Source: Isoetes taiwanensis
Lineage: Eukaryota > Streptophyta > Lycopodiopsida > Isoetales > Isoetaceae
Assembly: GCA_021234155.1 (NCBI GenBank)
Contig: JAJEKV010000026.1
Span: 17,038,283-17,102,282 of the forward strand
Reading direction: 5' to 3'
Length of the DNA: 64,000 nucleotides
In this document: piece by piece, positions 1 through 11,180 of the stretch
Position numbering within the stretch: position 1 is the first letter of the stretch
Layout: each line of letters begins with the position of its first letter
Program-made: the position numbers and the translations under genes
The notes under the pieces: generated by a model
What the model was told of the DNA's origin: nothing
Seen by the model: the letters and a program-made list of their open reading frames with translations, nothing else
Databases searched by the model: none

Positions 1-2835
1 CAGCTTCAAAGGCTCTATTTGTAATAAAGTAAAAAAATTCTGGAAATTTTCTTGACTGATCTCAAAATCATCACGTATCTTCTGGTAATGAGGACAATAT
101 AAAAAGACATGTTCCTCATCTTCAATGTGTCCCATGTCACAAGAACAGGTTCGATCTTCTCTTGAAATCCCTTCCCAACAACCTGTCTCAACCCGCAACC
201 GGTGAGAACCCAGTCTATATCGTGCAATCACCTTCCTAAGCCATGGTTGCGCCCGTAAGTACTCTTGTTCCATATACACAAGCATGGGATTAACCTCCAT
301 CAGGTAGAAATTCATCTTGTCCCTTTTTCCCGCCACAACCTCTCAATTACCTTAGATTGCACTATGTCCCTAATACCTGCATCAGAATCCGGCCAATCTT
401 GTACATCCAACCCCCATTTGCTTGTCCACATTTTAACATCAGAGAACCATCCATTCTCAGAAGACGTTTGCATTCCTATGTGTGGAAGCCTGTCATCGTC
501 CAAGCTCTTAACACGATTAATGTACGCAATTGTCTGGCACAAGGCCTCCGCCTCTAATGGGAGCATTCCAACCTCTGACAAGATCATTGCATAAGGCACC
601 TGTTTCTTGACTCCCAATTCCTCCCGCAAAAACAACTTAAGAACCCCCTCTATTTTGCTCCAGAGCTGTCCGGAGATAGATGGCCCCCATATGGGAGATC
701 CATAAAGCACAACCGTTTGAACCAAAGTTCGAAAAAGCATTTTACGCAAGTGCCATGTTTGCAAACCTGCCTTATGACATCTCCTCAGGATATTCTCTTC
801 ATAATGCACTCCTTCCAACTGTAATTAGAGCTAACCTCTAAACCCAAATATTTCTATGTATCAACTACCTCCAGCTTATCTGTCCCATAAAAGAAGTCTG
901 TTTTTGCTACAGTCCCAAAAATCATGCATTTTGATTTTGACATGTTTACCTTCATACTCTGATCTTTAGAGAACAGCTCCAAGCTATCTAGATGTACTTG
1001 TAGGCCCATTGGATTTTCTGAAATAAGAACCACATCGTCAGCATACATCAATAACTGAATTAAGTGGTTACCAAGAGGCGTCCCTGTTTGTCCTCTCATA
1101 CGTATCCATTCTTCTAATGAATCAATGTAAAGCCCAAAGAGCGTCGGTGATAAGGGGCACCCTTGTTTCACACCGATTGTACTTTTGATTTCATCTGGAA
1201 CTTTTACTGAAACTTTTGCAACGACCTCTTCATACAGTTTTGCGACCGCACCTCGCAAGGATGCCGGGATACCTAATCGTTCCATCCTTTCCTGCAATCC
1301 CTCCCTTGGGACGGAATCAAATGCCTTTGTGAAATCAATAAAGGCCAAATACAATGCTTTTCTAGGACGTTTTGCCCTCTCAATAAGGCAGCGGAGTGTC
1401 ATGATATGGTCATAAGTACTGTGGTTCCTTCGAAAACCAGCCTGACATATTGCTCTCTTGCCCTTTTCCTCCGTCCAGTTACTTATTTTACGCTCAAGTA
1501 AACCACCAAAGACTTTTGCAAACACGCTACTAACCATAATTGTGCGGTAACTGTGTACATCATGCTTATCACCTGATTTGAAAATAGGTACTACCTTGCA
1601 AACTTGCCATGCTCTAGGAAAACCATCTCTAGCTGCTCTATTCAAGACTGCAGTTAAACATGAGATCATATAATCCCCTCCCCATTTCAATAATTCGGCT
1701 GAGAGCCCATCTATGTCTAATGCTTTACCATTTGACATTGCCCACAGGTAATCCTCCACCTCTAATTTAGTGAATAGATCTTCATGCACCTCAATTTCTT
1801 TCATGACAGTAGCCCCAGGAACATAATAAACTTGCCGGACAAATTCCAGCAACTCACCTACATTTAAAGCCGTTTGATCATGATCCAGTTGAGTGGTAGC
1901 CCAGAATCTCTTGGGCTCTTCTTCTAACAGTGCCTCTAGCTCCAATTGACGAGTTCGCTGGAAAGGTCTTTTCTTCCTCTTCAAAAACTTCTTATACCAG
2001 CTTGGTTTAAATTTCAGACCTTTTGGCAAAGATTTCCGCATCTCTGAGCACTCCAAATCCCACCAAGATTTAGACCGCTTTGCTGGTCTCTGCTTCGTCA
2101 TTCCAAAACTCTGTTTGGCAGCACCTAAAATTGCATTGGTTAACACCGTTGCATCAATTTCAGTCCCGCTCTCCACCAAGCTTTCAATTTGCCTTTCAAA
2201 GCTTTCTTGATATAAATGTTTCATTTTATAATTCAGCCTGATTCTAGGGACAAATTCCTTGCTAGCAGCCTGCTTTTGCAGCCTTACATTCAAAGAGAAA
2301 CATAGAGGAGCATGGTCGGACTCAAGCATCTTATCCATGATCTGAAAATCTTGAACGACATCCATTTTCGGAGGTGCAAGCAAATAATCGACCACACTAT
2401 TGCCTTGCCATGAAAAGTATGTTGCAGTCCCTGTTTTAGGGTATTGAGGTATGCCATTAAGAATTTTGAGATTACAGATGCATCCAAGCTCTAACAGGAA
2501 ATCTCCCATCTGGTTTTTAACATCGTCTATAGAATCTCTGGCAAACTGGGGCTCCTGAGCCTCATCCAACATAGGATCTTCTGCTGACAAAAAGGTCGCA
2601 GTTTGCAGCCTTTTTGTTCTGGCATTAAAGTCACCTACCAGAAATACAAGCCCTTTGGACTGATATTGTAATACCTGTGATGTTAAAGCATGCAATGGGT
2701 GCTCTTTATCCATGTCATCTCGGGAGACATGCAATGTAGATGTAGGTTGTATTCTAGAATATGATAAAGATTGATCATGTGTTCCACTCCTACAAATTCT
2801 TTTGAACAGAGCAATAATCCACTTGGAGAAGCTAG
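1..2835 (-). mobile_element. LINE family A copy 1 (non-LTR retrotransposon, ORF2 region)
   Basis: This is a minus-strand non-LTR retrotransposon whose 3' end lies beyond the window start. In order it shows the C-terminal half of an AP-type endonuclease (GDFNAR, later SDH), a reverse transcriptase with HSTYDHIMTLR, KAFDSVPR, GVKQGCPLSPTLFG and YADDVV, and a C-terminal zinc-knuckle-like segment (CSCDMGHIEDEEHVFLYC) near positions 60-170. The endonuclease N-terminus is missing. The 5' end stops against the poly-A tail of another LINE at 2836. It is closely related to the plus-strand element at 39.4-42.2 kb, whose (TTA)n tail suggests the family does not end in plain poly-A. Stops and frameshifts show it is dead. 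Confidence 0.9.
312..818 (-). pseudogene. LINE A ORF2 C-terminal part (post-RT region)
   Basis: Continuation of the upstream RT frame after a stop and a frameshift. RCHKAGLQTWHLRKMLFRT followed by LVQTVVLYGSPIWGPSIS matches the corresponding part of the plus-strand copy near 41.25-41.35 kb (RCHKNSLTSWDLKKMLFKT, LVQTVALYGAQIWGP). This is the conserved thumb and linker segment after the polymerase domain. The zinc-knuckle segment follows in another frame below position 230. No independent function is expected. Confidence 0.75.
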
Positions 2836-2866
2836 TTTTTTTTTTTTTTTGAGAGTAAGAGTGCAA
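854..2866 (-). pseudogene. LINE A ORF2: endonuclease C-terminus plus reverse transcriptase
   Basis: The longest open frame in the window (670 codons). Residues about 75-200 carry the endonuclease C-terminal motifs GDFNAR and SDHAP. Residues about 400-640 carry the RT palm: IDFTKAFDSVPR (first Asp), GVKQGCPLSP and YADDVVL (catalytic YADD). The frame ends at a TAG (854-856) just before KYLGLE, where the related copy at 41.1 kb reads a Tyr codon, so this is a premature stop rather than the natural end. The apparent start lies inside the neighbouring LINE's poly-A region and is not the real initiator. The protein would nick target DNA and prime reverse transcription, but this copy cannot make a full one. 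Confidence 0.85.
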
Positions 2867-4740
2867 TTTATTAATTTAGAAAAAAGAGTGCATTGTGTCC
2901 CCTCATGGACAGATATAGAGATATAATCCAAAGGGAAGAATACCCAAGAACTTCGACAATTGAAGGTGTACTAGTGGCCCGGCCGGTTCTTCTTCCTCAG
3001 TGATGTAGGTACTATAGGGCAAAGCACCTTCTTCTCCACAAAAAGCGAAAAAAAAAAAGTACTATAGATAAGGTGCACTTCCACCCATCATTTGCCACTT
3101 GGGGGTTGTTCAATTTGTTCTAGACAAGAGTTTACCTTCTTCATTGATGGTTGCCTTCATCCTTGTCAATCCAGTTACACTTGAAGTACGTGTAAAAACC
3201 TTCAAGCCTGCCAATTCTGTCAAGTTCCTTGTTATAGTTCCTACCCATTTTCCTATGATGGGCTAGCGCCATTAAGGCCACTTCCATATTGAAGAGGCTT
3301 TTAATTTATCAATGCTAACTTCTTTCCCTCCGTAAGCAACCTGACATCGATGCTTCCAGACCACCCAAAGGGCAATTGATACCAGTGAAGTAGTAATTTG
3401 GCAGCTCCCAGATGAAATTATAATATCTAGCCAGTTGAGTTGGTGTAAGTCAAGTCCGAGAATAGGAGTAGCCCACCTCCAGAAATCAAAAATCCTAGGG
3501 CAAAAAAACACGTGTGCAGAAGATTCGTTGTCTTGACAACCCAGAGGGTATAGTTCGCTTGCTGAGATACCTCTTAGGAAGAGTTTAGCATTGGAGGAGA
3601 GACCACCTTGAAGGGTTGTCCACTGCAAGAACTGGATTCTTTGGGAACACATGAACTTCCAGGAATTGGCAAGGAGTTGAATAGCAGCTGGTCTATTGAC
3701 CCCTAGAATGAGCTCAGCTTTAAGGGGAACTTCTCCACGAAGCGCTCGATATACATTAGCTACCTTGTAAGAAGGGGATTTCACACACTCCCACCTTTCT
3801 TCAGGACCCTCCAGCCCAGAGAGACCAGAGATATTAGCTTGAAATTCCCTTAGGATCTTCCTGTCACCCTCACCAGCATTTGGGATCAACCCCTTCAGTT
3901 TGGACCAAGAGATCCATCTACCATTCTCCCACAGGTGAGATAGCCTGGAGACCCCATGAACTTTGCACTTACTATAGATCCGGGGGTGTACTAGTGCAAG
4001 AGGAAGATTCCTTGATCCCCAAACCCTAATATTCCAAAAAGGATTTATCTTACCAGCATGTGGAGGTAGCTCAGCAGGAGAGCATAATGGCTGCACCTTA
4101 AGCCCATGCACGGGTATTCTTCTCATAACGAGGGAGGTACACGGGGCTATCTTAAAGTCTCTAAAGGCAGCCCCAAAATCATCCCTTGGGAGGGAAGGCT
4201 TGCTTTTGAGTTTACAGCGTTGAAACCAATATCTGACAAATGCTAGGGCAGGGGAAGTGTCACCCTGCAGTACTCTCTATACGTATCTGGCTGCTAATGC
4301 CTGAGCCTGAGAGAAGGGATCTTTGCAACCAAGACCACCTTCTTTCTTATCTCTGCATAGTTTAGACCAACCAACCTTGGCCATACCTCCCCAGATAAAT
4401 TTCCTGATTATGACCTGGATCTGGTTGTACACAAATTTCTGCGCCACTATTACAGACGAGAAGAAAATGTGAGAGGCTGCAAGGACAGCATTGGCCATTG
4501 TTACACGCCCAGACACAGCAAGACCTTTGGCTGACCATAGGGCAACTTCTTCCGAAGACGATCCAACAGAGGCGACCAGAGTCCTTTGATATTATCAGAT
4601 AAGGAAAGTGGAAGGCCCAGGAGGGTAATTGATTCACCTGCTTTTACCACCGGAAACCCTAGCATACTGACTCGAGGATCAGGCGCAGTTTCCGGTGCCC
4701 ATAGAGTGGAGCATTTGTTAACTTGAAATGGCCATCTTAT
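2836..4740 (-). mobile_element. LINE family B copy 1 (L1-like, 5'-truncated, poly-A tail)
   Basis: A 5'-truncated minus-strand L1-like element. Its poly-A tail appears on the plus strand as 15 T at 2836-2850, preceded (minus strand) by an AATAAA-like stretch. The coding remnants are the RT C-terminal region (GLPLSLSDNI, then SGRVTMANAVLAASHIF and FIWGGM) followed by a zf-RVT-type C-terminus. This arrangement is typical of plant L1 elements. The tail abuts LINE A, so either B inserted into A or A is truncated at the same site. I found no clear target-site duplication. Confidence 0.75.
3272..4516 (-). pseudogene. LINE B copy 1 ORF2 C-terminal half
   Basis: Two open stretches in different frames. 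Positions 4277-4516 encode the SGRVT...FIWGG...GGLGCKD segment that follows the RT domain in plant L1 proteins. Positions 3272-4126 encode the downstream zf-RVT-type domain, with Trp-rich spacing, a C-x(n)-C/H cluster (LGCQDNESSAHVFFCPRIF) and the terminal SIALWVVWKHRCQVAY segment. RT catalytic motifs are absent because of truncation. Between the two frames are about 150 bp with stops. The LINE copy at 53 kb carries the equivalent SMAGRIVVAKSVLSSTH and FIWGG motifs. Confidence 0.7.
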
Positions 4741-5520
4741 AGAAGAGCCTTGTTGATTTGGCACTTGTTGATAATTGTTGATTTGGCTATGGAGCATGAC
4801 AGGAATATCTTATAGAAGAACATCGTTGACTTCACACTTGTTGACTTGGTAATTGTTGATTTGACAAGATGGAGCATTATGACTAGAATATCTTGTAGAA
4901 GTGCTTCATAATTGTTTCACTTTACCAAACATATTGTAGACAACATGTTGTGGCAAGAATTAGTATTTTGATAGAATATGTTGTAGGAATGCCTAAGTTT
5001 TCAAAGAAGAATTTTATAGCCATGTTTAAAAAAGAATTTGTAAGAGAGGAACAGTGGGCAACTAGTTGACTTGGCAAATTTTGACTTGGTAATTGTTATC
5101 TTATACTTTACCAAACATGTTGTCAACTAGAATATGTTGTACCATTTGAATACAATTTGTTAGTGTAGATTGAAGTTGTAATAAAAAGTCAAAATTGGGT
5201 CAATGAAAGTCAACATTTTGTCTTTGGGATGAGCTCGTGTTGACTTGAAAATAGTTGACTTACACTTGACCAAAGATGTTAAGTAGACAATACGCCTTAA
5301 TATATGCTAATAGGCATTTGTATGTTGATTTGGCATTTGTTGACTTGATAATTGTTGATTTGGCAAGATGAAGCATTATTGCTGAAATATCATATAGAAG
5401 TGCCTTGTTCACTTGGCACTCGTTGACTTGGTAATTCTTATGGAGCATTATGACTATAATGTCTTGTAGAATAGTCTTGTTGACTTGGTAATTGTTGTCT
5501 TACCAAATGCAATCCTGCTT
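4740..5520. repeat. Degenerate TTGACTTGG/TTGATTTGG repeat field
   Basis: An AT-rich tract in which short blocks such as TTGTTGACTTGGTAATTG and GGAGCATTATGACTAGAATA recur at irregular spacing, with longer approximate units of about 85-110 bp. The clearest copies are near 4745, 4830, 5320 and 5415. The open reading frames here (runs of Lys-Ser-Thr) come from the repeat and are not genes. It lies directly 5' of LINE B on the minus strand. Confidence 0.6.
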
Positions 5521-6329
5521 GCATTTGTGGCTTGCATTGGCAAGTGCATCATGAGGTCATCACACTACACGTTCTCTAATTACTCAAAAAACTCGAGACC
5601 ATTGTATATAAATGGCTTTCACTTTTTGTGACCAATGCATGTGGGATATTTGAGCCCATTATAAAAAAAAGGTGTGGATGAGGATTACATTTTGAAAGGT
5701 CATGACACTCTGGCTTGCAATGAAGATTATAAGCCAGAATGCCATAACTTTTCAGCATCTAACCTCTATCCATATTCTCAATGAAACAACAAAAAACTAT
5801 ATATATGCGGATGAATTTTGTAATATATGCATGTGGGATATTGTGAACTTTGTGTTAGGTTTCTGCCAATTACTTATGCTGCAAAGGTCAAAATTAGAGG
5901 GGTGCTCTTTTAATGCGTAGACCTTTGTACATAAGCAATTACGTTCACTTCTGGAACTAGCTTCTTTCAAGTTTTTATGTTCTGTATACTTCCTAGTCTT
6001 GTGGCCATTTTGCCTCTTAACCACAAGATACCAGGCTTATATTCGTCCTATATCAGGCGTATTTTGTATGGCTGTTCTTGTAAGGCAGTTTTTTTATATC
6101 AGAGATTTATATAAAATGCTCAGTATGATCCAACTTATTGTGAAGGTTGCTGGTTGTAGTATTCTCATTATTACGGTCATGCCAGTTATCTGGTTTATGC
6201 AAGTAGATCTTTTTTCTGTTATGTGTATATGGTCTAGTGCATCTCGGCTTGCATACTACCTGCAAAATATAGCAATCAGCTCTGCATATGTCTTTGGTAA
6301 ACCCACGGCTTGGTGCTGGTATATTGAAA
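5521..6329. other. No recognisable feature
   Basis: An AT-rich stretch with scattered short open frames of at most 128 codons and no motif I recognise. The plus-strand frame at 5999-6385 is hydrophobic but overlaps the antisense of the gypsy fragment and is not credible as a gene. Confidence 0.5.
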
Positions 6330-6690
6330 TCCGTCAATGGGGATGCTATCTTGGCGAAGTTCTTCATAAATTTTTTGTAATTTAACCTGCTAACCCCAAG
6401 AAGCTTCTCACCTCGTGTATGTTCTTTGGTGCTGGCCATTTGATTACCGCTTGAATCTTTGGGGGGTCGTTTGATATTCCCTCTGTTGATATGACATGCC
6501 CCAAATACTCTACCCTTGTGGTGGCAAAGGAAGATTTGAACAACTTCGCATAGAGTTAATGCTTCCTTAGCTTCTCGAGTACCCTTCTTAAATGTTGGAC
6601 GTGCTCCTCCAGGGTCTTGTTGTTGTCACCAACGAATACTATGACAAATGTATCGAGAAACTCATGAAAGTTATCGTTCATGAGTTGCTT
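6330..6690 (-). mobile_element. Ty3/gypsy reverse transcriptase fragment
   Basis: Reading the minus strand gives, with one stop and small gaps, FLDTFVIVFVGD, KTLEEHVQHLRRVLEKL, RVEYLGHVISTEGI, PKIQAVIKWPAP and VRSFLGVSRLNYKKFMKNF. These match the second half of a gypsy RT and the start of its connection domain. The catalytic box is damaged: only VFVGD remains where a YxDD-type motif followed by ILVYS is expected. A TAA interrupts KLRKH-LYAKL. No LTR or integrase is visible nearby, so this is an orphan fragment. Confidence 0.8.
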
Positions 6691-6708
6691 TTTGAAAGAA
6701 CTAACGTG

Positions 6709-8125
6709 TATTCTGGAATAACAAGTTACCTACATATTGGAATTAAGGTCAAACTTACTCATGTAACTCCTTGGACATTTCTTCCACTGTAAAGACCTTA
6801 TCTACAACTTTCTGTGGCAGCTTTTCTAGCAACTCCATCTTTGTAAAGCTCTGCATTTCTCTCCAGACGATTATGGTCATCTCCTTTTTTGCTACGTCAG
6901 AGCCCTTCTTCTTGTCTGATACCTTCCCTTTGCTTTCCAATTTTCCCCGCTCAAACATATTAAAAATTTCATTCTGGAGTTCCCAGATCTGCACTTGCAA
7001 ATTGAAAGTTGTTAGTGCGAGACAAAGGCAATTAAACAATAAAACGTATTTCGGAATATAAAACATCCTTACTCTGCCGTCTATAAAAGCGAGTTGGAAC
7101 CAGTTGTTATGGCTTATCAGTGACTGCCTTTTGTTAGCCTCGTCATATTTAAGGCAGCATTTGATAGCACGTGCCTCCTTTAGCTCCAAAGTATTGGCCA
7201 GTTTCTTGAGGTCATCGCCATTTTTTTTTTTTTTTTTTTTTTTTAAGATTATATACTCTCTGTGTATAAATCATATCTTGTCAATGAAGCTCATTTTGAG
7301 TTTGTACTCGTTGTCAGCGTTGTGCATGTTGCCAATGATTTTTGCTTCTTCGTCTATCAAGCCACAGTAAACAGCACAGAGCACCGAGAGGTCTCTCAGA
7401 TTTTTCTTTTCCTTGTACAACTGCCTCGTTGCCTTGAAGCTGTGGTTACCTCCCAGAACATAATGCATGAAAGTGTCTGCATTTTCTCGTTGTTCACTTC
7501 TAAAAATAGCTAACTGTATTCCGAAATATATGTTTGCTATACAGGAAAAGTAAAAATGTATTCTGAGTTTTTCTCTGAAGCCAAACTGTATTCCCGAATA
7601 TACGGTTTAATACGCTTAAACTGAAAGTGTATTCCGGAATATAGTTTGGCTTCAGAGAAAAACAAAAGTGTATTCCGGAATACACTTTGGCTTCAGAGAA
7701 AAACAAAAGTGTATTCCCGAATACACCTTAGCTAATTCTGGAAAGAAAAATTATGTTCTAGAATAGGGTTCAACTCTTCATAAATTCTAAAATGGTCGTA
7801 TAATGTACTTTTTGCACTCGTCTCTCCATGATATCTCTATGCAAAATGGAATACAGTCTCTGCAATTAGTTTCGAAGGCGCGGGCGCTAACGACTAGAGC
7901 TACGAGACTGTAATACAGAAGTGAAGGCACCAAATTTCTTTTTTAAAGGTCGCCGCTGAATTCTTCTATTCTTCTATGTAAAATGGAATACGCTTGGACT
8001 TATTGTCCTGCTATTGTGTGTTCCAGAATAGGTTTCTGTTCTCCTTGATTTTAGTTTTATATTCCAGAATAGGTTTTTCCTTGATCTTTAATGGAACTTT
8101 TACTTTAACAATATGGTCTTGTATT
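6709..8125. repeat. TATTCCGGAATA motif cluster with a 41-bp tandem array
   Basis: Near-palindromic 12-mers of the form TATTCYGGAATA occur at 6709, 7047, 7517, 7589, 7628, 7669, 7710 and about 8109, with looser relatives near 7735, 8018 and 8060. Within this, three copies start at 7627, 7668 and 7709 with an exact 41-bp period; each has GTGTATTCCGGAATA (third copy CCCGAATA) followed by TTTGGCTTCAGAGAAAAACA. The cluster straddles the 5' side of the minus-strand coding region and the 5' flank of the plus-strand transposon gene at 8.2 kb. Possible subterminal repeats of a DNA transposon. Confidence 0.65.
6755..7480 (-). pseudogene. Unidentified spliced minus-strand coding region
   Basis: I do not recognise the product. 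The minus strand reads a Lys/Glu-rich, probably helical protein: RDLSVLCAVYCGLIDEEAK, then after a 24-T tract (7221-7244, poly-A on this strand) LELKEARAIKCCLKYDEANK and HNNWFQLAFIDGRV. A likely intron of about 80 bp follows (GT after GGCAGA near 7075, AG near 6995), then WELQNEIFNMFERGKLESKG and KMELLEKLPQKVVDKVF. The intron contains a TATTTCGGAATA motif like those clustered upstream. It lies beside the gypsy scrap and may belong to an unclassified mobile element. Confidence 0.35.
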
Positions 8126-8179
8126 CTGGAATAACAATCGTTCTGCAGTCGAGAATGCTGCTCATGTCTTCCTACTGTC

Positions 8180-10640
8180 TTGCAGTTGTTAAAGATGGTG
8201 AATCGCTTTGTGAACAAACTTCCACCACCTTTTGTTCTCTCCAGTTCCTCTAGTTCGAAAGAAACACTTGGCCGAAACGTGTTTTCTCCTGATATCCATG
8301 CTTCTCCGACTCCTACCTCGACAAGATCCTTATTGTTTCTTGAAGGCACTCCGAGTCCAGCAAGTAGTAGACTGCCACCACCTTTCCAAACAAGTCTAGC
8401 AGGAAGTAGACTGCCCCCTCCTTACACAGCATCACCACCTGTACATAGCAGGCTTCCACCATTTTTTGTTCCATCCCCCGAAACTACACAGGCTCCACCT
8501 CAACGAGTGATTCGGAATAATTTACCCCCACCATTTGTAGTTTCTCCTACTTTGGACAGAAATATAAATCTGCAAAATGCTCAGAAGAATATGAGATTCT
8601 CCACATCATCCTCACTACAAATGAGGATGATGTTGAAGCATCTACTCCTCTTCACACAACAATTGTGACACATGGGTGCAAGAACTCCTTATCAAGATGC
8701 TGCAACATCTGCTGCCATATCTTATGGCCCATCACCTTCTTTTAACACTGTGCCACTTATTTATCCGGGTACATCTTCACGTGGTCTATTTTCCTTTACA
8801 AATATACCACTTAGGGCAGAGGAGGTTATCCCTAGAGTTCTACTCATCTGAAGATGAAGACATCAATGAGGAGCAACGAGATTACATGTTCTCTAGCCAA
8901 TCTTCCAAAAACGTCCAGGTGGATTTTAGCTTGAGAGCATGCTCTTTTATAAGAAGAAGAAACCTTATGGACGAACATAAAATAAGAGACTTCTAAAAAC
9001 TAAATGCTGCTCATTGGGTTGCACTAACAGATTGAACATGGCTAAACTTCATGCAGTTAGAGACAATTACAGTTCCATGACACTGGCAGACTAGAATGTC
9101 TACTTGGCTTATCATGTAAGACCAGATCACCACACCTTCTTGCTTTACATTAACCATGAACAAGTCTGCCAGAAATGCTTCATGGTTGTACACCGTTTCG
9201 GGTCCACTAGAATGTCTCGAATACATAAAAAACTGGATAAAAACCCAGCGATTGATGATCATTGTGGTTCAAGAAGAGTTGTAATGTACGCCCTAGCTGT
9301 TATATCATGGATGGAGAAATATTTTAGAGAAACTTGTGAAACGTTGCCTAATAGCAACACGTAACATTTGACAGTCAACATCACAAAAAAAGATGTCTTC
9401 CAAGAATATAAAGAGACATGTGTTCAGTCTCAGCACATCTCTTACTCATACTTCACTAGACTGTGGAAAAGTGAATTTGCTCTTGTGAAAATTCCTAGGA
9501 AACGTAGAATGTCTGTTTGTGCAAGGTGCAGAATTAAAGAGTCAAACAGAAACTGCAAAGATAGAGGTCAAAAGAAGTAAGTTAAAGTTCTTCATTCTCA
9601 CACGCTTCACAGAATTTTGTTGACCTGATTTCTTCTATAGATATTGTTCAATTGGGCCTTGCTAGACACCGTGAACAACAAGCAGCCGAGAGAAAAAAGC
9701 TTGTTAAGCACAGGAAAAAAGCTCTTGAGCGTCCACTGCAGTATGTCTATTGTGATTGATAGAATGGATCAAAAACAGACAACTCTACCTCATTTCTTGA
9801 ATATTCCTAAAGATGTACCAAAGAAATGCTTTGTCAAGGTCCACCTTGTAGGAGCTATGATCTTCAAAGGAAGCCTAAAGTGCAAAGTCTTCTTAATGTA
9901 TCCTATGGTAACCCAAACCTCACAATTACAATGCTTAACAAGGTGTTGTATGAGCAAGGCAATTATCACCAGTGCACTACCTGCAACTCGACAATACTAT
10001 CAGGGAGAACAAGAAACAAACACTCGTTGCTTATTGTGCCATACTAGTAGAGCTAGGGATCTTCAGAAAAGTAAAGCTCAGATTTTTACTTGTAGGGCAC
10101 ACTCATGATCAAATACATTAGATGTTCAACAGATTTTCCGTGCGTCTTAGAAGCAAGAAGGCTTTTTGTCTTCCTACTTTAGTTTGAATCATTGAAGACT
10201 CTTACACCCCATTCTAGTGGTTGAACTTCTCAAGGAGACTGCTGACTTTAGAGAATTTATTTTTTCTCGACATTCCAATAGACAAGCAGCTGTGAACAAG
10301 TTGAATGATCTCATCTTTCAACATCACATCAAATTTTACTTGAAGAATGGAGAAAGCATTTTACAGGGAAAGAAATACATTGCAATTAAAGACTGGAGTC
10401 CATCAGAGGGGCTGCGCTTCCTCAAATCTATTCCGGACAATTCTTTGGTAAAACGTGCTAAGCAACTTCCTCTAAAAAATCCAAAAGAACCAAAGCAAAA
10501 GAAAAGTAACCCCGTCACATCCTTAAAAGCCATTGAAAATGGAATTTCCTTGGGCTTTATATGCTTCTTAAAAGAAGACCAGATATGGTGGAGAAGTTTA
10601 TTTCTTGAACAAAAGATTGTTATTCAAACCTAGCTCTAAG
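8180..10640 (+). pseudogene. Decayed DUF7869-like transposon-associated gene
   Basis: A plus-strand coding remnant in several frames. It starts with a Pro/Ser-rich segment with repeated LPPPF motifs (8200-8560). Then come a Cys/His stretch (KCCSLGCTNRLNMAKL, about 8996-9050), SRRVVMYALAVISWMEKYF (9265-9330), SYSYFTRLWKSEFALVKIP (9440-9500) and CARCRIKE. Next are DRMDQKQTTLPHF (about 9760), NLTITMLNKVL (about 9930) and, in another frame, GIFRKVKLRFLLVGHTHDQI (about 10,055-10,115), ending in a basic C-terminus to 10,633. The order MDQK...TLPH, LTITML, VGHTHD is what I know from DUF7869-type proteins linked to DNA transposons. Frameshifts and stops make it a pseudogene. The DUF number is from memory. 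Confidence 0.6.
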
Positions 10641-10649
10641 GCAATTGCA

Positions 10650-11180
10650 GGAACCTTTTCAGTGGCATGATGCCTTCTATCAACCCTAGAACCAGGCAAG
10701 TCCAAGCAATGTTACAGTGGCATCTGCAGTAGAGAAGACGAGGACCGAGCCATGTACCTCGGATCACGGCGCAAGAATGAGCCTCCGAGTAATATCACAG
10801 AAATTGCCAAAGGTATACTAATTGCCCAGGGGATTCACCTCTATGTAAGGGATATATGGCATGTGCGTTCCTTGGGTATGGAGAAATCCCTTTGTATACA
10901 ACCTGCCATCTATGGAAACCCCTTTGTATACAGCCTTGTTCTTTCAAAGCTGGAATACCATATTCCTTACTTTTACATTCACTTCGATCCCAATTTATCC
11001 TGCCCTCCATGATAGTTTTACGTTGAGCAGATCGTTCATATAACCTACTCTCTACCTTACATTTACCTCCACGCTTTGCGTATACTTTGTTAACATGACA
11101 AAATAGGTTGGTGCACCATTTCTGTGTGAGCTTGGTTTTAAGGCAATGGGCTAGAGCTTGAAAAACTTCTAGGGCATTTC
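10650..11180. other. No recognised gene
   Basis: Open frames of 86-140 codons exist on both strands but share no motif with families I know. A GGAATACCATATTCC inverted motif lies at 10,952-10,966, reminiscent of the TATTCCGGAATA motifs on the other side of the transposon gene at 8.2-10.6 kb. It may mark the other flank of that element. Confidence 0.4.

Noticed and set aside
5702-5920. Small open frames in AT-rich sequence
   Set aside because: No motif, no plausible splice context and overlapping frames on the opposite strand.
7104-7370. Hydrophobic open frame with a Phe run
   Set aside because: The Phe run is the 24-T tract (poly-A on the other strand); the rest is antisense to a better minus-strand frame.
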